DNA from: Alitta virens
Lineage: Eukaryota > Annelida > Polychaeta > Phyllodocida > Nereididae
Length of the DNA stretch: 64,000 nucleotides
Assembly (NCBI GenBank): GCA_932294295.1
Contig: OW028573.1
Span: 18,124,155-18,188,154, forward strand
Direction: 5' to 3'
The notes beneath the pieces are model-generated. The model saw only the letters and a list, made by a program, of their open reading frames with translations, did not search any database and was not told the origin of the DNA. This document shows, piece by piece, positions 12,140 through 23,483 of this stretch. Position 1 is the stretch's first letter, and every line of letters starts with the position of its first letter. Made by a program: the position numbers and the translations under genes.

Positions 12140-13975
12140 TCACCACCAACCATCCCCCCCCCCCACACTAGTGTTCAACAAGTAGCTGGTGAGAGAAACA
12201 TCCTGCGGCGTGCTACAATCCTGTGGTGACATGGAAGGACGACCGTGCGAAGGACCTGCAGTCATCCATGCCTGACTGATAATCGTCGAAGATGTCGCAG
12301 GAGGGGGGATCGGTGCAGGCACAGACGAAGAAAGGGCAGACGTCATGAGAGCCTGGGGCGAAGGGACGGATGCAGGAGCGAACATCTGGGCAGCAGGGCT
12401 GGAAGAATGCTGTGCGAACATCTGGGCAACAGGGCTGGAAGAATGCTGAGCGAACATCTGGGCAGCAGGGCTGGTAGAATGCTGATGAGGGAACATCTAC
12501 GCAGCAGGGCCGGATGAACTGGCTGTAGTAGCAGGAGCAGGGAGGACGAACTGCTGCTGCTGATGAGGGACAGGCGGCACAAAGGGATGATACTGCTGTT
12601 GCTGCAGTTGCAGTTGCTGCTGGCACTTGCGACGATACGGCTGCTTAAACTGCATCAGGTGCTGTAAGGTTTGGGTCTGGTAATCCCACTAAGTGTCCGT
12701 GTCCATCTGCATAACCTCGTAGTATATCATGTCCCTGAAAACCCTCTTGGACAAGCTGCCTGAGTCAGTCGGCTGACTCAACTTGCTCTGCATGTCCCGC
12801 TGCAGATCTGTGGCTTTTTCAATCAGCTGGAAATAGGAAAGAACACAACATTAGAGTAAAAGTCACATGGCAACTGCAGTAGCATGTGCATTATTGACAA
12901 TGTAATGAAAAGACACATCACCATACAGTGAACACTGGAAGTGCCAAGAAACAAAGCTACCACTGTCTACTATGCAAAAGCTACAACTTTAAAATGCAAG
13001 ATTACAATTACAACTTTAAACTGCAGGATTACAATTACAATTTTAAACTGCAACATTACAATAAGATTATCTTGATTATCACGACAACTGAAGCAGTATA
13101 CTTACTTGAGTGACAGCTTGTGTAGCAATTCCACCTCCACTACCTTCAAGGCTGGATGCATCACAGTCATGATGATGACGAGGCTCGTGCTGACGTCTGG
13201 ACGTCTTCTTGCTTGGAGGAGGGGCCCCCTTCTTCTTGCTCCTGCTGCTTCTGCTGCCCTTGTAAGGTCCACCCTTGGACCTGCTGGTATCCGAATCCCT
13301 GCCACTATCATCTGAACTATCCACAATGACCTCATCAGCATCAGAGGTCTCATCATCGTCAGTGGTAGCTCTGTTGCTGGATGCACGTTTGGCCGATAAG
13401 CTGTGGGAAAGCTCCCCACCTTTCTTTCTCTTCCCAGCATCAACCCTCTTGATGTGCCATTCAAGATACCCAAAATTTTCCATTATCCAGTTGTCCCGGT
13501 CTGTGAGGATTCTGGCGGCCCCACCAGAAGGCTTCTTGCTTGGATCCGTCAGCTTCCCCACTGAAGTCCGCATGGAGTCGATCCACGTCTTCAGCTGCTG
13601 GGCAGTATAACTCGCCTTAATGTCTGTCCGCTTGTATTGAGCTAGCCACCGGTTGTAGAGCATCTCCTGGGAACGGTATCAGTCGGCCACATCTTGTTCC
13701 TGGTCTTCTGTCACGTTCAGGGGGTCTTTCTTATGCCTCTTTGCTTTTGCTGCAGGTGGTGGTGGAGCTGCAGCAGCAGTTACTGCAGGTTCATCAGCAG
13801 GTAATTCATCAGCAGCAGCAGCAGGTACAACTGGCCCCGGTAAATCTGGCATGCCTCGCGGACTTTGCGGTCTTGATGAGGTATTACTGCCTGCATCTTC
13901 TTCAACAGCAGGTGCAGGTTCCTCTGGCACAACAGTCTTCTTGGAAGCCCTCCCTTTTCCTCTCCTAGGTGGCAT
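12140..13975 (-). pseudogene. Harbinger accessory protein, Myb/SANT-like, broken
   Basis: In Harbinger elements this second protein binds DNA and helps transposase enter the nucleus. Exon 1 runs 13975 to 13106: MPPRRGKGRASKK, a Pro/Ala-rich linker, then the conserved block QLKTWIDSMRTSVGKLT and DRDNWIMENFGYLEWHIKRV, then an acidic and Lys/Arg-rich tail. A consensus donor follows VTQ, and the acceptor at 12827 opens exon 2 (LIEKATDLQRDMQSKLS) in the same phase. Exon 2 ends with repeats of QMFAQHSSSPAA (36-bp units at about 12385-12490). In-frame stops: TGA at 13681-13679, TAG at 12691-12689, and TAG at about 12499. The last is explained by one C-to-T change from CAG. Confidence 0.82.
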
Positions 13976-14652
13976 AGTGGTTATTCAGCAATCCAGAAGG
14001 TAATATCCAGAAGAAGTGGTCGATAAATCAATTAATTCGATGTTGATGAAAGGCTTGCGTGCGGCGGAATGATGCTTCTCCTAAGACGGCGGTTCTATAT
14101 ATACTAAGGCATCCGTACTCACTCCGTGTCAGGCTAATTAACACCGTGTTGACACCTTGTTCACTCCGGCCTCTCCGTATTGACATCGTGTGACACCGTG
14201 TACATAACAGGGTTAACGGTGTCACGCAAATGATCTGTAACCCGCTTTCCCTGTTCACTCGGGGTTTACTCCGTGTTGCCCTTTGTTCACTCGTGTAGAA
14301 CCACGTTGTTCCTTGTACTGACCGGCGAGTACTTTTCACGCCCGGTTGACGCCGGACTTAGCCGGAGATCACACGAGGTATTCCGGAGTCAATACAGAGG
14401 TCCCCGGAGATCGACGGAGTCTACTGGGAGTCTACACGGATCAACACAGATCAACATGGATCAACACGGAGTGATTTACTCCGGTTCCTCCGGTATGAAA
14501 ATATAAACATGTTTAATTTTTTCCCCAGAGTCCCACGGTCTTCTCAGATAGCCCCGGACAATGCCGATTGTCCGGACAATGCCGATTGTCCAGACAATGC
14601 CGGACATGAACACAATGTTACCGGAGTATGCCAGCGTTTCCTGGATTTGTCC

Positions 14653-14697
14653 TCCGGGACGCTCCGGTGTCTAATCTGGCTAAGTGTGAAGGCGCCT
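14653..14697 (-). repeat. Right terminal inverted repeat of the Harbinger element
   Basis: Ends GGCTAAGTGTGAAGGCGCCT, the inverted counterpart of the left TIR. It is followed by the triplet TTA. Confidence 0.9.
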
Positions 14698-15545
14698 TTA
14701 GAGGGAGTCTTCTTGCTCCACTCTAAGAAAAAATTTAATTTGTATAATATGTAATTACTGTTATGTGCTATTTAGGAGCCAATAAAAGCTGTGTCATTGT
14801 CATTAGTGAATTACGCCATTATCGACAAAAATATGGTTATTACAGCTGTGCATAATCTAAAGGAGAACAAAAGGGATGCCCAGAATGAACTAATATCCAA
14901 TCATGATATATGCCTGAGAAAAACGGTATCAGCAACTTGCCTGCCTGATGACTACAATCTTGATATATGGCTACAATTTTGTCAATACCTAAAGACTCCA
15001 GAGGAGATTTAAATATTTTTCCAAATACAGAGGCATAGCCATGCTTTCATCAATAGCAAAGATTTATGATCATATTTTCCTGCTGGCTGCTAACATCAGA
15101 CTTGCAGTTTTCTTTCAAGAAGAAACATGGAACAACAATGTGTTCGGTGGTGCTAAAAGAAGTGGTGCATCACTACATTACAGAATGACTCTGATATTAC
15201 TTCATTTTTTCATAGACTACAGTAAAGCCTTGACTTGGTACGTCATGACAAATTGTTGCAGGTTTAAAAGACTGATGATTTGACCCTGATCTGCCCCTCC
15301 TTTGCTGGTCTTCAACAGATGCTTCATAACAGTGATAAGTCCAGGTGCATGCTATTTTCAAAGCAAAGGCGGGAAATTATCCCAGACATTACCTATAGAT
15401 GGACTCAAGATGAAATGGATTACTGTGAAGCATTTGTTTAAGCCATATTCTTAGACACAAAAGAGGTGATCTAATTAGTCACATGAACTGTTTACTTATG
15501 AGCATGGGAGGTGCGTCACTTGACATGCTCAGAATAGTGGGTGTC

Positions 15546-15700
15546 CAACGGCGCCGATTCGCGATTCCAGAGTCGTTTTATATATATTATATATGAAAAA
15601 TTCAGGTCAGAAAGGCTTTCATGCTACAAGCGAAACACCTACACATTTTTGTATAATAAACTTTAAATTTAGAAAATCAGACGGAACTTGAAGGAGCTGT
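15546..15700 (+). repeat. Dispersed repeat related to 31266-31590
   Basis: The first part (GCGCCGATTCGCGATT to AGAGTCGTTTTATA) is found inverted at about 31268-31305. The second part (AAATTCAGGTCAGAA to TTGAAGGAGCTGTGTAA) is found in the same orientation at about 31480-31585. The two parts are nearly adjacent here and about 180 bp apart in the other copy. No coding capacity. Confidence 0.65.
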
Positions 15701-16539
15701 GTAAAAAAATGTCTCAATCTGGTATTTATGCATTTTGAAATTTTGATGTGACCAAGGACTTTTTTCATTAGCTAAAACTATCATAGAGCTCACTGCCCCA
15801 AGCACAGCTAGGAGAGTAGAGACTTACATGGTCATTCCATTCCTAATATTGGCATGCACAAAAAGTCACAAAACACAGGGCGTGTCCTCAGAATTTTGGA
15901 TTTTAGTAGTACTATCAAGCAGTCAGATATGTTAGTATGAGGTATTAGATTGAGATCTGGTACAAAAAATATCTACACAAATTTTCTAAGTGTGCAGGAT
16001 CTCCGGAGAATAAAAAAACAAGACACCATATAACAATTGTTTTTTCTGTTAGATAAGGGAAGTTTTGATATTTTGCTTGCAAGTTAGAGGACATTTCATA
16101 AATTATGTAGGCCTACTGTGGCAACCTAGTAAGCCCACAAAACTGCCTCTGCCTTTTGACAGTGACTTCCCTATTACAGAAAGACTTCAAGTTAAAATAT
16201 CGCCCATTGAGTCCAGACAACCCACCAAAACTGATCATGTGACGAATGTAAATGTGGACTGGCGAACGAGTGGGTGAGGAGGGGGCCACTAAATCAAAAT
16301 ATATGAAAGTTGCCGCAAAACTATCTGGTCTCCATTTAATCTTAGACCCTCCTTGGAATCAACAATTATTTGGGCAAACAAACTCAGGGATTGGCCAGAG
16401 CTTTTTATAACAGCATGACATCACATCAACACTTTCATAAATCACATGGAAATGTAGTCAGTTTGATTGAATGCGCTATAACACAATAATCAACTAGAGG
16501 GCACTCAGAATTATTGCTGACCCAATGCCCTATTAACCC

Positions 16540-17330
16540 AAAGTTGACCAATGTTGGTGCAATGTCAATTTGATCCACATTTGGCCAACAGCAGGTCAGT
16601 CCCACTGTCACATAGGTCTACCCATGGCAAAGTAACATGTCAACTCAAAGTTGGCCCAACATTGGCCTAATTTTGTCCCAGTGTTGGCCCGTTTTCTTCC
16701 GAAAGGCGGTGCTACGATCCGGTGAAGCACCGGCCTTTCTGATAACCAATTTGCCGCTCCCCCGAAATCGGGGAGGGAAATGCTTCTGTGCGTCGTCTGC
16801 ACACAAAGTAGTGCGATTACTACGCATTATTTCTTTCTTCAAAGAAGCCACTCGCTGTGAAACTGGTTCAGACGCTTTCTTTTGACTAAAACTCTACTAA
16901 TGTCATGAAACTTTACCGTGGAATTCCACCAACTGCAGAAGGTACTATTTTCGTAAATGGCACTGAACAAGCATTGTAACGGCATAAATGGCACTGAACA
17001 AGCGTTGCAACGGTGTTGTGACGCTTATTCAACGATCTATTTTTTATGTTATCCCTTGACGCTTTGCGTTAGTTCTCAGAAAGACCGGTGCTACGCACCA
17101 GACAAGCGCCATCTTTCAGCAGAAATTTAGTGTTGGCCCTGTTGGTTCAACATTGGTTTGGCCCACTTTTGGCCAACATCAGATTGTCCCACTATCAGAT
17201 ATACCCAACATAGGGAAAATGAATGACATCAAAGTCCAGCCAGCCCACTCTCCATTTGGTCTAATGTTGACCTGGCATGTATTGGCCTAATGTTGGCCTA
17301 CTGTTGGCTCAATGTTGTGCCAGTGCACTG
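16540..17330. mobile_element. Nested non-autonomous element with GTTGGCC flanks and three hairpins
   Basis: The outer parts (about 16540-16690 and 17130-17330) are rich in phrases such as GTTGGCCCAACATTGGCC and AATGTTGGCC. The middle, about 440 bp, has a 39-nt hairpin at each end: 16701-16739 (GAAAGGCGGTGCT pairing with AGCACCGGCCTTTC) and 17079-17117 (the same design, diverged). Between them is a 31-bp tandem duplication of TAAATGGCACTGAACAAGC, starting at 16954 and 16985. A third imperfect hairpin lies at about 16997-17031. No coding potential is evident. Confidence 0.5.
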
Positions 17331-18284
17331 TTGACCAAGTGTGTCTGGATGATCCAAATAGACTCTTTCTTAAGGCTATCAACTGTTTTGATACATTATT
17401 CTGTCATTTCGTTATGGTAATATCATGTAAAAGTCCTCTGGATCCAGTATCCAGAATGAGATCTGGATCAAATAATTGGTCTGTGTTCCAGATCCATTGT
17501 TTGATCCATACCCACCATTAGTGACGATCGAGTGTTTAAATAAAGAACAGAGATACCAACAAAATCTAATAGCTCATCAGCATTGATGGTGAATACTGTA
17601 ACGGTATTCTGGATCCAGGATGCGGAATATGATATGGATCACCTCCAAACTTATATCAGTTCTAGTGTTTGGCATTACCATCTGCCAGCCAAATTTCATC
17701 CTGATCCATCATAACTTTTTGAGATATCCTGCTAAAAAACAAATAAATGTACAAATAAATGCGACCAAAAACATAACCTCCTTGGCAGAGGTAATAAAGC
17801 TTGGGTTTATAGAAATATACTGAATATACTATTTCATTAACATGGTTTTTAAGTTGTCTATAATATATTGGTGAACGATCAACTTAATTGTCTACAGTGT
17901 GAAACATATGATTTGTGACTTCCAAATTTATTTATTTATTTTTATTTTTTTGACTAAAATTTTGTGACAGAGTCTCTGGACACATTTCTCAAATGGCGGG
18001 AAAACTCAAGTGAGAGAAAAGCATTGGCCAAATTAACCCTTTTTATGATCTAAAAGCTTTATTCTGTTATTTGAGCAATGATTCCTTAATTGGTATAGAT
18101 GCCATCATTTCCTAAGCAGACAGCAAAAACACCAGAGGGTGTCACAGGAAAAAAAGAACACATGAAAATAAAATACAAATGCATAAATAAAAAAGTCACA
18201 CTGAGATATATATTCCCCCCTTTTCATGGAATTGGTGAAACCTATTTAGTCCCCTTGTCATTCCTAGGCCTCTGATAGCGTCTA

Positions 18285-18380
18285 TTTCCAAAAGATGACG
18301 CCACTTTGCGAGTGCTGCCATCTGCCGGTTTAGACACGAATTAGTACATGTGCGGAAACTGCAGCTATCAAGATGGCGGA
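18285..18380 (+). promoter_or_regulatory. Dynactin 2 proximal promoter and YY1-like start
   Basis: The sequence just upstream of the start codon lacks a clear TATA box. The start codon sits in CAAGATGGCGGATC, which matches the YY1 motif AAGATGGCGGC well. YY1 sites overlapping the start codon are common at housekeeping genes. This is motif recognition only. Confidence 0.4.
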
Positions 18381-21300
18381 TCCAAAATATGCCAACCTCC
18401 CTGGAATTGTAAGTTATTCTCTTGTAGTTCAGTCATATTCAGACATTACAAAATGCCAGTATAGGTTTCAGATGTTAAAGAAAGTTTGCAATTAGTGAAA
18501 ACATCGAATTGTGCGCGTGAACTTGCTCATAAAGTTTGACAGCTGTCTGACACAGTGACAGTCAAAATAAACATTGCATTGATCATTAATTTGATGACTG
18601 AATCAGTGAATTAACAGGGCAGTCATATAGAGACTTCCAATTAGCTTGTGTGTTCTAAGATATCACTTGAACTGTAAACACGAAAATGATTAATTTGAGG
18701 AGACGGGATGAATACAGGGCCGTAACGGAAAAAGTCGGGGGAGGGGGGACAGTTTGGTCATAAGTCACACTCCTGTCCTGATATTCACTTTAGTTACCAT
18801 AAATGTACTATATTTTGCAAAATTCTAGATCTGTTGATGCTGCACTAATTACTATTTTAGTATTGAGCTATATGTTTAGTTTAATTTAATAATTTGACTA
18901 ATAACTTATAAGTGATGCAATGCCAATGGTAGTTTCTTCTGACAAGTCTTTCACTTTGAATTTTCTGAGTTATGCTTTCTGAGCTGTTAGCTACTGTTCC
19001 TTCTGTTTAGACGTTACAGCAAAATATTCTCTGTGTTGGGATGACAGAGCAATGAGTGCTGTTGAACTCTTTTTACTTACTTCAGTAATATTTTATTTCA
19101 GGATCTGAATTCTCCTGATTTGTATGAAACTAATGATCTGCCTGAAGATGATCAAGCCCAGGTCGACCAGGTATAATGAATTTCTTATTCTGTATCACAA
19201 TTTTATTGGAGTTTGCTGTTATCATTATGACTATATGTACTATACAAACATTAAACTTTTATACTTACAGTCTGACCAGGGAAATGAAAATGTGGAAAAA
19301 ATAAATGTCTCTGCCACAGAGGCATATAAAAAATTTGAAGGGAAAACACTTGATGGAAACGCAGTGGGTAAGTCAGGGTTTGCATTGTCAAATTTAGTAC
19401 TGGTCCGCATGGACCAGTAAGTCCAACAAGGTGTTGGTCCGTTCACATTGTTACTGGTCCATAACTAAGAGCAACCCCTAGCACTGAGTACTTCTGGCAC
19501 ACAGGTTTATCATGTTTGTTTATGTGTGGAGCAGTGTCCATGTCAACCATGCTCATATTACTCAAGATTATTAACTTTCAAAATTGGCAGGAATGACATT
19601 TTTATATCAGAATCTACAGGAAGGGATGCTTATAATTATTAATCAAAAGTACCCATGTTACCACAAACTACATATCATTAACTTCTACTTTTCCAGTAAA
19701 ATGCACCCTCCTGCCCACACTACAATTACTTTAAAATATTGTATGTGGTACATGTATGAATATAAATATAAAATTTAATATTATTCATATTTACTAAAGC
19801 AGTAATTAAAATCACAAAATTAAAGTGGAATAGATCTACAAAGCTATTGTTGAAAGACTTAGCAGCCTTTGAGCAGTCAATTGCACTTAAGCCTAAAGCA
19901 TTGGGGACTTGACACTTCCATTGAACTGTTGAAGATGCCACAGAGTCAATTGCAATCTGTGAGCTCCACTTCTATGGATTATGTCTTTGACCAATATTGC
20001 AATCAAACAGTTCACATAACTGACAGATTGGAGGCAAAATAAACCCCATTTAATGAGCTAATTGGCTACTCGCTCACACGGACCAGTGCTATCATTTTCC
20101 TGCACGACGTGCGCCGTAAAAGTCGGGTCGGGCGAGCGGGCGAGCGTCTAATGCGAACACTGCACAGGTTTTGCTGGGTAAGATTAAGACATCAATCATC
20201 ACTGTTATCCCAAAACCTTGTTGATTTCTTTGAAATTACATAAATGCCCTGTAATTGCAGATTTTTCAGACAAAGTGAGTGCTTCCAGACGCATTGGTTA
20301 TGATGTGCCGCTCACGGAGTATGAAATGGTATGTCTGCCCATTCACTTTTTTGACCATTCAAATTATTATTTATTTAGACATTAAGCTTTAAATTAAATT
20401 TTACTCACTTGGTATGTGGCATGTAGATAACTAGGAATGTTTTAAATTTATGACCAGATACTTTCGTTTTGCAGCTTGGAGTGGAGAGAGAACCAGAGAC
20501 ACCTCAGCAGAAATACCAGCGCCTACAGCATGAAATCCGAGAACTTCAGGAAGAAGTTTCCAAAGCAAAAGTAAATAGCTTTTAATTTTTAATTATGAGT
20601 ATTGACGATAAAAAACTGAGCAATGATTGGATTTGAAAATGTTAACATCATCCTGAATTTGAGGATAAAAGGTACATTTGTATTGAGATTTATTTGTATA
20701 TGTTTGTTAATTTGCAGGAGAATGTCAAAGCAGATGTAGAGACTGAGAAGGTGTCTCCAGTTCCACTTGTAAAGCAGGCTGAATATCTTCAGCAACAGTT
20801 GACGGACTTACACCTTGACAAGCTTTTGGGTGACCAGACAGAGATCAATTTGGCAGATCCCCAGAGAGCGTTACACAAGTAAGAATAATCCCTTGTTAAA
20901 TTTATGCTTCAAATTATGTTGCACTCTAACATCAATTTCAAAAAGCTATGGATGTCACTTTTATATTTTATATTTTAAGACGACTTCTGACTGAACTGGA
21001 TTCTTACAAGTCAAAAGAAGCTGCACCCAAAACTGATCAAGATGCTCCTACAGGAAATCAAGTGACATACCAACTTTACTACAGACCTGAGCAGGCAAAA
21101 TTCAGCAGTAATGCTAGGGTATGCATCTTTTATGCGCTACTTTTTACTTAATCAGGCTGTTTGACCAATATCAGATATAGTGAAAAAGAGCAGCTGAGAT
21201 ATGTATATCTTTGATTTCAGGCCGCAAACGTCGAACAAAGACTTGAACGCTTGGAAGCTCTGATTGGAAATAATCCTGAGAAGCTTGTGAGTTTTATACC

Positions 21301-22548
21301 ACATATTATTGATCGGATTTTAATGGTATATTTCAGATGTTAATAAACTTGTTATGAAGCTTGAAACCAACCTTTATGTCTTTCTATATTCAGTCAATGC
21401 TGACAGCTGAAACAAACAACAAGAGCATTGTGGTAAGTGATAGTGATATTTATTTCAAATTCATTAAAATAGTTATTATGGTGAAACTCTAGAAAATGTC
21501 CACTTATGCTTTGCCATGTGTTAAGATTATTCCGCCTTTTTACAGGGTGCTGTGGGCGTCTTGAGTTCAAAGGTGAAGCTTCTGGACCCAACTCAACTGG
21601 AACAGGTGGAGGGCCGACTCAGTGCTTTGTCACAGCGGTTGACCAAAGTTGTAGAGAACAAAGAAGCTGCTGAGGAGGCAGATAAGACTGCTAAGGTCAT
21701 TACTTGTGTCTTTCTTGATATCATTTCACTTAGTTGTTGTGCAATTTCAGTACTTGAAAATTACTAAAGTATTTCTAATTTTGTTCAGGTCAGCGAGCTA
21801 TTTGAACTTGTGAAGAAATGGGACGCAGTTGTCGATACCCTTCCACATGTTGTTGACAGACTTACAGCCCTTAAGGAACTCCACGAACAAGGTAAGAGCT
21901 ACTTAGTTGAAATCTTCAACATAGGGCAGGCTGTAGTATATCCAGTGGCGGTTAAAAAAATTTCAGATTGGGGGGGGGGGGGGGGGGGGCACCCTCATTA
22001 AATTGCCTGCGCCTCTCCTTGGCAGATGGCTATTATTGTAATGTAAAATCAGTGCTGAGCAGGGAGGCATGTGCCGGCGGAGCCCCTCTGGATCCGCACC
22101 TGATATCTGTTGATCAGGCCACCTGGTAGCTGAAGATTGTTTGCACAGGATGCAGCATTTCTCAATTTAGCAGGTATAATTTAAGTCAGTATCTGCCTTA
22201 TTTTAACAGGCTTTATTGTGTGAAATTTTCTATAATTTCAGCTCTTCAATTTAGTCAGGCTCTAAACCACTTGGATGCAGCTCAGCAACAAGTGTCAAGC
22301 CATTTGACAGCTCACAGTGATATGTTGAAACAGGTAAACATCTTTATAGTATTGAATACATTGGGTCTTGATTCTATAATTTGTTAACGAACACCGGAAT
22401 ATTTAAATGTTTTATTACCTTTTTTAAAAATCTTTTTAAACCTTTTTTTGTGATATTGTTTCAGGTTGAAGGCACTCTGACAGAAAATCTCTCAACAATC
22501 AAAGATAATTGTGAAAGTATAGATAATAGAGTAAAGGCTTTAAATTGA
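18373..22548 (+). CDS. DCTN2: Dynactin subunit 2 (p50, dynamitin), complete
   Basis: A shoulder subunit of dynactin, the cofactor that links dynein to cargo and activates its movement along microtubules. Exons: 18373-18408, 19102-19170, 19271-19367, 20261-20328, 20475-20570, 20718-20878, 20980-21118, 21221-21286, 21394-21432, 21546-21695, 21789-21891, 22242-22333, 22465-22548. They total 1200 nt, or 399 aa, close to the roughly 400 aa of the human protein. The N-terminus MADPKYANLPGI is near-identical to vertebrate p50. Other family phrases are DLPEDDQAQ, ETPQQKYQRLQHEIRELQEE, NLADPQRALHKRLL and YRPEQAKFS. The C-terminal two thirds are heptad-rich coiled coil. All phases agree. The exon 10 donor (GTCATT) and the exon 7 acceptor (TAAG) are weak. 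Confidence 0.96.
19384..20110. repeat. Possible element with ACTGGTCC repeats in dynactin intron 3
   Basis: A 9-bp inverted pair (TACTGGTCC and GGACCAGTA) with a 4-nt loop lies at about 19400-19421. Further copies are GTTGGTCCG at about 19434 and TACTGGTCC at about 19453, and the reverse form CGGACCAGTG lies at about 20079-20088. This could be an element bounded by such ends, but I could not define its borders. Confidence 0.3.
21942..22103. mobile_element. Miniature element with a G20 tract
   Basis: The left end has CCAGTGGCGG and the right end has GGATCCGCACCTG. These are inverted relatives of each other and of a CAGTGGCGGATCC-type repeat I know from marine invertebrate genomes. Twenty consecutive G lie at 21970-21989, followed by CACCC. 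It sits in dynactin intron 11 and does not disturb the exons. The exact length of the G run is a likely sequencing-error site. Confidence 0.5.
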
Positions 22549-23180
22549 ACATGTATCTGAATATTTATAGCTATTTAATTTATGTTTACAACTTGCATTA
22601 GTAACTATTAGATAAAGTGGGTATTACCTTTTAATGTACAGTGAAATAATGTTGCACACTCCGTGGCTTCCAACTACAGCATGGTGAAGTATGTTTTCGA
22701 TTTTAAACTAATGCACGTAAAGTGCAATATATAGGTGTCAGAATGTTGGTATTACTGGTGGCGTAAATTTTGAGCTATGCTGTTATTCTTTAAAGTTTGC
22801 TCGGTTGCAGACAAACTTATTATGCTTTTCTTTCGAAAATGTTAATGAAAAAAGAAATGCATTACTTGCAAATTATTCATGCTACATACAGCTGTATGTA
22901 TTATTTATGTGTGCCTTCGCAGGTGGACCCAGAACTTAGTAAATCAGGCTGAAATGTATTATGCCTGTTGTCAAATATTTAGTGGAAGTCATATCCCACA
23001 AGTGTAACTTTCATGATTAGTGCGGTTCCACCATTTGGCCTGTCTTGTAGTTTCTTATGAAACAAAACTGGTCAAATATATTTAGTTTAAAGCATGCTTC
23101 TTGTGATATAATGTACAAATATGAAATGAGTTGGTTTCATTGCTTTATTGTGTAATAAAGAATTGTAACCTGAGACATTA
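22549..23180 (+). other. DCTN2: Dynactin 2 3' UTR with poly(A) signal at 23154-23159
   Basis: About 600 bp of AT-rich sequence after the stop codon, ending in TGTAATAAAG. AATAAA at 23154-23159 is the first full canonical signal I see after the stop. No other gene is visible. Confidence 0.6.
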
Positions 23181-23414
23181 TGATCTTCCTTGCAAAATTG
23201 TTTCATTGCAGTGTTATTAGAATATCATTTGAGGCTAAATTCACATTAGTTTGTTTGGTTGCCATGACAAACACTTTAGTACTTTGATAACATTCTCGTG
23301 GTAAGATACTCGCCTGGTTCAATAACGATCCTGGCCACCCTTCATGAGCAACATCTCAGCTGGATGTCGTTCGGTCCTGTATAACATGGGTGGACTCTTC
23401 CTCTCTCATCTCAT

Positions 23415-23483
23415 CAATCAACCCTCACTAGCGACAAGAACTTGCCTCTAAAGCAAGTTCTTGTCGCTAGTGAGGGTTGATTG
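23415..23483. repeat. Perfect inverted repeat, 31-bp arms and 7-nt loop
   Basis: The left arm, 23415-23445, begins CAATCAACCCTCACTAGC and ends ACAAGAACTTGC. The right arm, 23453-23483, is its exact reverse complement. The loop is CTCTAAA. A diverged single-arm version, with the same flank (ACATGGGTGGACTC on one strand), is found at about 32060-32140, so the arm belongs to a dispersed repeat. No matching direct repeats flank it. Confidence 0.9.

Larger units (their letters stand above)
10166..14697. mobile_element. PIF/Harbinger DNA transposon, two genes, decayed
   Basis: A 4.53-kb element with 45-bp terminal inverted repeats, a transposase pseudogene on + (10560-11894) and a Myb/SANT-like accessory gene on - (13975-12140), the usual two-gene Harbinger layout. 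The flanking triplets are TTG (10163-10165) and TTA (14698-14700), consistent with the TWA-type 3-bp target duplication of this superfamily after one mutation. The subterminal regions are richer in G and C than the surroundings, with many CCGG-like phrases. Stop codons, a frameshift and an internal deletion show that this copy is dead. Confidence 0.93.
14698..18372. other. Intergenic region with decayed repeats
   Basis: Small open frames at 14791-15012 and 15041-15283 resemble no family I know. The segment at about 15300-15440 reads in one frame as LQMLHNSDKSRCMLFSKQRR, again unrecognised, and may be old transposon coding. A dispersed repeat lies at 15546-15700 and a hairpin-rich element at 16540-17330. 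The last few hundred bases before 18373 are the dynactin promoter region. Confidence 0.5.

Noticed and set aside
12213..12627. Cys-rich minus-strand frame (PCCPDVRSAFFQ repeats)
   Set aside because: Out-of-frame shadow of the Harbinger accessory gene's 36-bp repeats.
14791..15012. 73-residue + strand frame after the Harbinger element
   Set aside because: No recognised family, start context or neighbouring exon; left as unexplained sequence in the intergenic entry.
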